Source of the DNA: an uncultured Clostridia bacterium
Lineage (GTDB): Bacteria > Bacillota > Clostridia > TANB77 > CAG-508
Reading direction: 5' to 3'
Length of the DNA stretch: 64,000 bases
Assembly: GCA_934155265.1 (NCBI GenBank)
Contig: CAKPGU010000002.1
Span: forward strand, 1-64,000
Positions 58,358 to 64,000 of the stretch are shown here, in pieces; the stretch's first letter is position 1, and every line of letters starts with the position of its first letter. Position numbers and translations under genes: made by a program. The notes beneath the pieces were generated by a model. It had not been told where the DNA came from. It saw nothing but the letters and a program-made list of their open reading frames with translations, and made no database searches.

Positions 58358-58812
58358 TTTACCAGTAGGGACACCCATAAATGGTCAAAATTTTTACCAG
58401 TGGGGACACCCTTTGCTTATACTGTTAACCTTACACTAAGCAATAAATGTAAACTTTGAATGCAATTACGAATGTGCATGTAGAACCTATAGAAATTCTT
58501 ATGCAGTTTTATGGAAAAAGTTCACGAGAGTGGAAGAGTGCCTCAAGAAAAGTGACTTTGTCATCTTTTCTTTGCCCGATTTGAGTTTTCGACTATCAGG
58601 AGAAAATCTCAAAGGGTAAGCGATAGTAGCATTTATATAATAGGAAATTTATTTTCCTATTATATAAAATTAGAATTTCTTAAGATTCGAAATAAGCTGA
58701 GGAATGAAATGAAAATTTTACATTTATTGCTTAGTGTAAGGTTAACAGTATAAGCAAAGGGTGTCCCCACTGGTAAAAATTTTGACCATTTATGGGTGTC
58801 CCTACTGGTAAA
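58358..58812. mobile_element. Miniature inverted-repeat element (455 bp, perfect 96-bp ends)
   Basis: The left end 58358-58453 and right end 58717-58812 are exact reverse complements over 96 bases, beginning TTTACCAGTAGGGACACCC and ending AATAAATGTAAA. Each arm contains two GTRGGGACACCC units. The 263-base core has no long frame and includes a 70-bp hairpin repeat (58577-58646) also present at 19659. There is no transposase, so any movement would need one supplied in trans. Identical arms imply recent origin or ongoing correction. It lies between rel and the MBL gene. Confidence 0.85.
58577..58646 (+). repeat. 70-bp hairpin repeat, copy 2 (inside the miniature element)
   Basis: About 88 percent identical to 19659-19728. 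Pairing of ATTTGAG with CTCAAA is kept and outer pairs change together (GCCC with GGGT). It is followed by a perfect 15-bp hairpin made from TTATATAATAGGAAA and its complement. Confidence 0.6.
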
Positions 58813-58815
58813 AGT

Positions 58816-61011
58816 TTATTTTTTCCTATTAACTTCATATACACTATCAATTTTTCTAAGTTCACGAATAATTTTATTTAAACTATCCAAACTATCAACC
58901 TCAATAGTAACTTCAGTTATAGCAACTCTTTCTTTAGTTGCTTTAGCATTTACACCTAAAATCTTTGCTTTTGAATCATTTAATTTTTGCACAATATCTC
59001 CTAAGAGTCCATTTCTATCATTTGCAAATATCTCTATCTCTACAGTATATGTTACTTTTTCTTGGTTAGCCCATTGAACATCAATTATTCTATTTTCTTC
59101 TTTAAATAATTCATTTACATTTATACAATCTTTTCTATGAACTGATACTCCTCTTCCTTTTGTAATGTAACCTATAATTTCATCTCCTGGAAGTGGATTA
59201 CAGCATTTAGAAAGTTTTACTAAACAATTATCTATTCCTTTTACAATTATTCCTGAACTTGATGGTTTTGTATTATTTCTTTTTGCAGTAGCTAATTCTT
59301 CTATTTTTTGCTCAATTGGTTCTTCTTTATGCTCTTTTCTGTATTCAATTAACATTCTTGCTATTATTTTTGTTGCAGTTATTGCTCCAAATCCAACAGC
59401 AGCATACATTTCTTCCAAGTTTTTGTATTTGTATCTATCAAGCATTGGATTTATATATTCGACTTTAAATAGTTCTGCATATGGTATTCCAATTCTTTTT
59501 AATTCTCTCTCTATTGAAGTTTTTCCTTTTTCAATATTTTCTGCTTTGTTTTCTTTTTTAAACCATGACATTATTTTGTTTTTTGCAGATGAACTCTTTA
59601 CAAATTTTAGCCAATCCATACTTGGTCCTTTTGAATTTTCTGATGTTATTATTTCTACAATATCTCCATTTTTTATTGGTGTTATTATTGGTACCATTTT
59701 GCTATTGATTTTTGCGCCTGTCATGTGATTTCCTATTTCAGCATGTATACTATATGCAAAATCTATTGGAGTTGCTCCTCTTGGTAATACTTTTATTGCC
59801 CCTTTTGGAGTAAATACATATACTTCATCTTCAAATAATTCTGTTTTTAATGTTTCTAAAAATTGTTGTGGATCTTGCATTTCTTGTTGCCATTCTAATG
59901 TTTCTCTTAGCCAAGCAAGTTTGTCGTTTTCAACTTTTACTGTTTGATGTCCTTTTTTACTTCCATAATTTGCTTCTTTATAAGCCCAATGTGCTGCAAT
60001 ACCATATTCTGCTATTCTGTGCATATCCCATGTACGTATTTGCACTTCAAATGGTGTTCCTTTTTCTCCAAGTAATGTTGTATGTATTGATTGATACATA
60101 TTTGTTTTTGGAACTGCTATATAGTCTTTAAATCTTCCTGGCATAGGACTATACATCTCATGTACAACTCCTAATGCAGCATAACAGTCTTTTACAGAGT
60201 TTACTATTATTCTTAATGCAAATAAATCATATATTTGATCTAATGTTTTGTTATCTCTTCTCATTTTTCTATATATGCTATATAAATGTTTTGCTCTTCC
60301 TGTTACTTCTGCATCAATATGCTGTTTTTTTAGTTGAACTCTTATATCGCTCATTATTTTTTCAATAAATTTTAAACGTTCTTCTCTTTTTTGTTCTATT
60401 CCTTTTATTAATTCTCCATATTCTTCTGGTTGCAAATATTTAAAACCTAGATCTTCTAATTCCCATTTCATTGAATATAGACCTAACCTGTTTGCAAGTG
60501 GTGCATATAACTGCATAGTTTCTTGTGCTATTGCAATTTGTCTGTCTCTTCTCAAAAATTCTAGTGTTCTCATATTATGCAATCTGTCTGCTAATTTGAT
60601 TATTATTACTCTTATGTCTTTCCCCATTGCTAAGAACATTTTTCTATAATTTTCTACTTGATTTTCTTCTATTGAAGCATGTTGTATTAATTTTAATTTG
60701 GTAACTCCATCTACCATTTCAGCAATTTCGTCTCCAAATTCTTTTTTTATATCTTCTTTACTTGCATCAGTATCTTCTACTACATCATGTAACAATGCTG
60801 CACATATTGTAGGTTCATCTAAACCTAATTCTGCAATTGTATATGCAACATTTGTTGGATGTATTATATATGGTTCTCCTGATTTTCTTTTTTGATCACC
60901 ATGTTTTTCTATTGCATAATTGTATGCTCTTTGTATTAGCTTTACATCTGGCCATCTTTTATTTTTTTTCACTCTATCTATTATGTCTTTTATTGTATAA
61001 TTCTTTGTCAT
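58816..61011 (-). CDS. rel: Bifunctional (p)ppGpp synthetase/hydrolase Rel
   Basis: A 731-residue long RelA/SpoT homologue. The HD hydrolase domain has AALLHDVVEDTDAS and LADRLHNMRTLE, the synthetase domain YDLFALRIIV, AVPKTNMYQSIHTTLLG and FEVQIRTWDMH, then a TGS domain with VYVFTPKGAIKVLPRGAT, a zinc-finger-like CCNPLPGDEI and a C-terminal ACT domain. All parts are intact, so it should both make and degrade the alarmone in the stringent response. recJ lies 18 bases upstream, indicating cotranscription. Confidence 0.97.
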   Translation of the reverse strand: MTKNYTIKDIIDRVKKNKRWPDVKLIQRAYNYAIEKHGDQKRKSGEPYIIHPTNVAYTIAELGLDEPTICAALLHDVVEDTDASKEDIKKEFGDEIAEMVDGVTKLKLIQHASIEENQVENYRKMFLAMGKDIRVIIIKLADRLHNMRTLEFLRRDRQIAIAQETMQLYAPLANRLGLYSMKWELEDLGFKYLQPEEYGELIKGIEQKREERLKFIEKIMSDIRVQLKKQHIDAEVTGRAKHLYSIYRKMRRDNKTLDQIYDLFALRIIVNSVKDCYAALGVVHEMYSPMPGRFKDYIAVPKTNMYQSIHTTLLGEKGTPFEVQIRTWDMHRIAEYGIAAHWAYKEANYGSKKGHQTVKVENDKLAWLRETLEWQQEMQDPQQFLETLKTELFEDEVYVFTPKGAIKVLPRGATPIDFAYSIHAEIGNHMTGAKINSKMVPIITPIKNGDIVEIITSENSKGPSMDWLKFVKSSSAKNKIMSWFKKENKAENIEKGKTSIERELKRIGIPYAELFKVEYINPMLDRYKYKNLEEMYAAVGFGAITATKIIARMLIEYRKEHKEEPIEQKIEELATAKRNNTKPSSSGIIVKGIDNCLVKLSKCCNPLPGDEIIGYITKGRGVSVHRKDCINVNELFKEENRIIDVQWANQEKVTYTVEIEIFANDRNGLLGDIVQKLNDSKAKILGVNAKATKERVAITEVTIEVDSLDSLNKIIRELRKIDSVYEVNRKK

Positions 61012-61029
61012 AAACTTCCCCCCTTGAGC

Positions 61030-62718
61030 TTATATAGACTTCATTAAATCCTTAATGTTTATTTGTATATTATCAACTCCATTAAAAGAATTAATTTCTA
61101 GATTTCCTACAACATCAATTTTATCACCAATTTTATATTCGTTTGCAAATTCTCCTAAATTAAATCCTATTGCATTTACTATATTCTTATTGTCCTTTAA
61201 TGTTAGTTTTAAATGCTTTCCTTCTGAAAGTGCTCTTATAGAATCTATTTTTAAATTCTTAAACACAAATAAAGGATTTTTATTTTCTTCTCCAAATGGT
61301 TCTAATTCTTTTAAACTATTTACCATTTCTTTATTAATTTCATCTAAACTTATTTGTGCATCTATTTTTAAAATAGGTACAATCTCTTCTATATTTTTAT
61401 CCTTCGCGATTTGTTCTAATCTTTCCTTAAATTCTTCTAGTTTATCTTTCTTTACATTTATTCCAACAGCCATTGCATGTCCACCAAACTTTTCTATTGA
61501 TTCTTTACACTCTGTTAATGCTTCATATAAATCAAAACCTGGTATACTTCGACCTGAGCCTTTACCACAATCATCTTCTTCACATAATAATATACTTGGT
61601 TTAAAATACATTTCTGTTATTTTTGATGCTACTATTCCTATTACCCCATGATGCCAATTTTCTCCCATTAATACTATTGTATTTTTGTTTGCTATTCCCT
61701 GTTTTTCTATTTGAATAGTTGCATCTTCGAATATTCTTTTTTCTATTTCTTGTCTTGTTTTATTATATTCATTTAACTTTTGTGTAAGTTCACTCACATC
61801 ATTTATATCTTTAGATAAGAATAATTTTAATGCCTCTTCTTGATGTCCCATTCTTCCACATGCATTTATTCTTGGTGCTATTCCAAAAGATATTGTAACT
61901 GAATCTATCTTATTATAGCCTGAAACTTGTAATATAGATTTTAATCCTAAATTTCTCGTCTGCTCAACTAGTTTTAATCCTAATTTTACAATTACTCTAT
62001 TTTCATCTGTTAATGGAACTATGTCCGAAATCGTTCCAATACATACTATATCTAAATACTTCAAATATTCTTTTTCTTCTAGACCCATTTTTATTCCGAT
62101 TGCCTGTATTAGTTTAAATACAACTCCTACCCCTGCTAAATTCCTGCATTGATATTGGTTATCTTTTCTTTTTGCATCTACAACTGCAAGTGCGTTTGGA
62201 AGCTCATTTCCAGGTTCATGATGATCTGTTACAATTGTTTCTATTCCTAATTGATTCGCATATTCAACTTCTTCTACTGCAGATATTCCACAATCTACTG
62301 TTATCATTAAATTATATTTTTGATCTGCTATATATTCTACTGCTTTTTTGTTTAATCCATATCCTTCTTCAAGTCTATTTGGTATATATACTCCAACATG
62401 TAATCCTCTTTCTTCAAGAAAGCTTTTTAGTACTGTTACACTTGTTATTCCATCTACATCATAATCACCATATATGATTGTTTTTTCTTTATTTTCTATT
62501 GCTTTCATTATTCTTTCTACTGCAATATTCATATCTGGCATTCCATATGGATTATAAAAGTCGCTTCTTTTTGGCTTTAAAAATTTTTCTATTTGCTCTT
62601 CTTCTGTTATTCCTCTATTTACCAATATTGTTGCCAACAATTTATTTATTTTATACTTCTCTTGTAATTTTTCAACTTCATCATTGTCTACTTGATATAC
62701 CTGCCATTTTTTATTCAT
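61030..62718 (-). CDS. recJ: Single-stranded-DNA-specific exonuclease RecJ
   Basis: A 562-residue 5'-3' exonuclease of the DHH family used in recombination and mismatch repair. The metal motifs are IIYGDYDVDGITS, MITVDCGIS, IVTDHHEPGNELP and IVCIGTISDIVPL, followed by DHHA1 features KFGGHAMAVG and an OB-like C-terminus. The length is typical of the shorter Firmicutes form. The start at 62718 (MNKKWQVYQV) follows GGAAGGG; eleven upstream residues lack support. Confidence 0.93.
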   Translation of the reverse strand: MNKKWQVYQVDNDEVEKLQEKYKINKLLATILVNRGITEEEQIEKFLKPKRSDFYNPYGMPDMNIAVERIMKAIENKEKTIIYGDYDVDGITSVTVLKSFLEERGLHVGVYIPNRLEEGYGLNKKAVEYIADQKYNLMITVDCGISAVEEVEYANQLGIETIVTDHHEPGNELPNALAVVDAKRKDNQYQCRNLAGVGVVFKLIQAIGIKMGLEEKEYLKYLDIVCIGTISDIVPLTDENRVIVKLGLKLVEQTRNLGLKSILQVSGYNKIDSVTISFGIAPRINACGRMGHQEEALKLFLSKDINDVSELTQKLNEYNKTRQEIEKRIFEDATIQIEKQGIANKNTIVLMGENWHHGVIGIVASKITEMYFKPSILLCEEDDCGKGSGRSIPGFDLYEALTECKESIEKFGGHAMAVGINVKKDKLEEFKERLEQIAKDKNIEEIVPILKIDAQISLDEINKEMVNSLKELEPFGEENKNPLFVFKNLKIDSIRALSEGKHLKLTLKDNKNIVNAIGFNLGEFANEYKIGDKIDVVGNLEINSFNGVDNIQINIKDLMKSI

Positions 62719-62770
62719 TTCTATTCCCTTCCATAAATTAGTTTTCTGCATTTATTTTACTATTATAAAG

Positions 62771-62800
62771 AAAAAATAGCAAGTTTTTTCTTGCTATTTC
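62771..62800 (-). terminator. Terminator of recA
   Basis: On the minus strand ATAGCAAG and CTTGCTAT form an 8-bp stem extended by flanking A/T pairs, followed by a run of T, shortly after the recA stop codon. Confidence 0.8.
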
Positions 62801-62821
62801 TTCTTTCATTTCATCTATTTT

Positions 62822-63877
62822 TTATTCTTTTGGCTCCTCTTCATCATCCTCTTCTGGAAGTTCCTCTCCTAAGCTTTGTTCAAATGCTTTTGCAAAATTA
62901 TCTCTAACTTTTTTCTCTACTTCTTGAAGAAGCTCAGGACGTTCTATTAAATATCTCTTAGCATTTTCTCTACCTTGACCAATTCTTTGTCCTTCATAAC
63001 TAAACCAAGATCCACTCTTATCTATTATTTCTAGGTTTACTGCCATATCAAAGATATTTCCTTCTTTAGAAATTCCTTTTCCATATAATACATCAAATTC
63101 TGCTTCTCTAAATGGTGGAGCTACTTTATTTTTTATTACTTTTACTCTAACTCTATTTCCCATTACTTGTCCATCTTGTTTTATATTTTCAATTTTTCTT
63201 ATATCCATTCTAACTGAAGCATAAAATTTTAATGCTCTACCACCAGTTGTTGTTTCAGGATTCCCAAACATAACACCTATTTTTTCTCTTAATTGGTTTA
63301 TAAATATTAATACTGTTTTTGATTTATTTATTGCTCCTGCAAGTTTTCTTAATGCTTGTGACATTAATCTTGCTTGAAGTCCCATATGAGAGTCTCCCAT
63401 ATCTCCATCTATTTCTGCTTTTGGAACTAATGCCGCAACAGAGTCAACAACTATTACATCTAATGCTCCACTTCTTACTAATGCTTCTGTTATTTCAAGT
63501 GCTTGTTCTCCTGTGTCTGGTTGAGATACTATCAAATTATCTATATCAACGCCTAATTTTCTTGCATATACTGGGTCTAAAGCATGTTCTGCATCTATAA
63601 ATGCTGCTTCTCCACCCATTTTTTGTGCTTCTGCTATTACATGTAATGCTAATGTTGTTTTACCTGATGATTCTGGTCCAAATACCTCTATAATTCTTCC
63701 TCTAGGTACTCCACCAATTCCTAATGCTATATCTAAACTTAATGCTCCTGTAGGTATTGCTTCTACCTCCATAGCTTTAAATTCTCCTAATTTCATAACT
63801 GATCCTTTTCCAAATTGTTTTTCAATTTGGCTCATTGCTACTTCTAGCGCTTTTTTCTTTTCTAAGTTCTCTTCCAT
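62822..63877 (-). CDS. recA: Recombinase RecA
   Basis: A 351-residue strand-exchange ATPase that also stimulates LexA self-cleavage. Walker A is GPESSGKTT (67-75), Walker B VIVVDSVAAL, loop L1/L2 region GDMGDSHMGLQARLMSQALR and INQLREKIGVMFGNPETTTG, with an acidic C-terminal tail EELPEEDDEEEPKE. AGGAGG precedes the ATG. A promoter with a LexA-type box lies upstream. Confidence 0.99.
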   Translation of the reverse strand: MEENLEKKKALEVAMSQIEKQFGKGSVMKLGEFKAMEVEAIPTGALSLDIALGIGGVPRGRIIEVFGPESSGKTTLALHVIAEAQKMGGEAAFIDAEHALDPVYARKLGVDIDNLIVSQPDTGEQALEITEALVRSGALDVIVVDSVAALVPKAEIDGDMGDSHMGLQARLMSQALRKLAGAINKSKTVLIFINQLREKIGVMFGNPETTTGGRALKFYASVRMDIRKIENIKQDGQVMGNRVRVKVIKNKVAPPFREAEFDVLYGKGISKEGNIFDMAVNLEIIDKSGSWFSYEGQRIGQGRENAKRYLIERPELLQEVEKKVRDNFAKAFEQSLGEELPEEDDEEEPKE

Positions 63878-63901
63878 GTATTCTTCCTCCTAAAATTATA
63901 T

Positions 63902-63951
63902 AAACTTTTGTTCGATATCTATACTATATATCTATTTTTTTCTTTTGTCAA
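63902..63951 (-). promoter_or_regulatory. recA promoter with LexA-type SOS box
   Basis: TTGACA (63946-63951) and TATAGT (63923-63928) on the minus strand are 17 bases apart. CGAACAAAAGTTT (63902-63914) follows the -10 and fits the Gram-positive LexA consensus CGAACRNRYGTTYC except at the edges. recA is SOS-induced in Firmicutes, so repression by LexA is expected; lexA itself is not in the window. Confidence 0.75.
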
Positions 63952-64000
63952 GCATTTTTTAATTTTTATACCAATTATCTATATCAATAAATATATTGTA

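Overview
The window comes from an AT-rich, low-GC Gram-positive, endospore-forming bacterium of the Clostridia type. This rests on a sporulation set (spoIVA, spoIIP, a broken yabG next to veg, and a protein built of two Spo0A-type DNA-binding domains), strong AGGAGG ribosome sites, short AT-rich promoters, and housekeeping genes typical of Firmicutes (rny, typA, rel, relQ, tsaB-rimI, ylmH, recJ, recA). Most genes lie on the minus strand. No rRNA, CRISPR array, intact transposase or prophage is visible.

Layout. 0-3 kb: a C-terminally shortened serine recombinase downstream of tRNA-Thr, then an isolated divergent RelA/SpoT-like gene. 3-15.4 kb: a core minus-strand block (trmR-like methyltransferase, typA, plsC-like acyltransferase, a P-loop/Asp23 fusion, a family 2 glycosyltransferase, a leucine-rich-repeat surface protein with a FPKAG tail, a two-OB-fold SSB-like protein) and a four-gene LiaF-like/DUF4097/NatA/NatB envelope operon. 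15.4-23.5 kb: a worn accessory region with a frameshifted DUF2075 helicase, two HAD phosphatases, fused fragments of DUF84 and VWA genes, a signal-peptide stub, a gene-free kilobase of hairpins and a candidate small RNA, then small enzymes of unknown role. 23.5-31.5 kb: rlmD, tRNA-Leu followed by a remnant mobilizable element (oriT-like palindrome, broken Mob-like gene, a small membrane protein behind a switch-like RNA leader) bounded by copies of the tRNA trailer, then GDPD, DUF421/DUF4363 and DUF2512 genes.

31.5-47.5 kb: a eukaryote-type sugar-nucleotide pyrophosphorylase with a separate hexapeptide-repeat partner, spoIVA, and an apparent operon that pairs an ATP-grasp protein with an 842-residue double PLP enzyme, beside two divergent small HTH regulators. 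Then come MazG-like, tsaB-rimI, ylmH, a phytol/dolichol-kinase-like protein, a patatin and a 2,4-diaminopentanoate dehydrogenase homologue. 47.5-64 kb: rny, relQ, deoD, veg, yabG, the tandem Spo0A-domain protein, DUF4364-nth, a DUF2779 nuclease-like protein, spoIIP, an MBL hydrolase, a miniature element with perfect 96-bp inverted ends, rel, recJ and recA behind a LexA-type box.

The best candidates for undescribed biology are the double-PLP/ATP-grasp operon, the leader RNA at 26.3-26.45 kb in which one segment can pair either with the ribosome site or with an upstream arm, the duplicated Spo0A DNA-binding domain protein, and two matching 11-bp-period operator-like arrays upstream of the LRR gene and veg. 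Three RelA/SpoT-family proteins (one bifunctional, one small synthetase, one divergent) lie in a single window. All functional calls come from reading motifs by eye; no database search was run.
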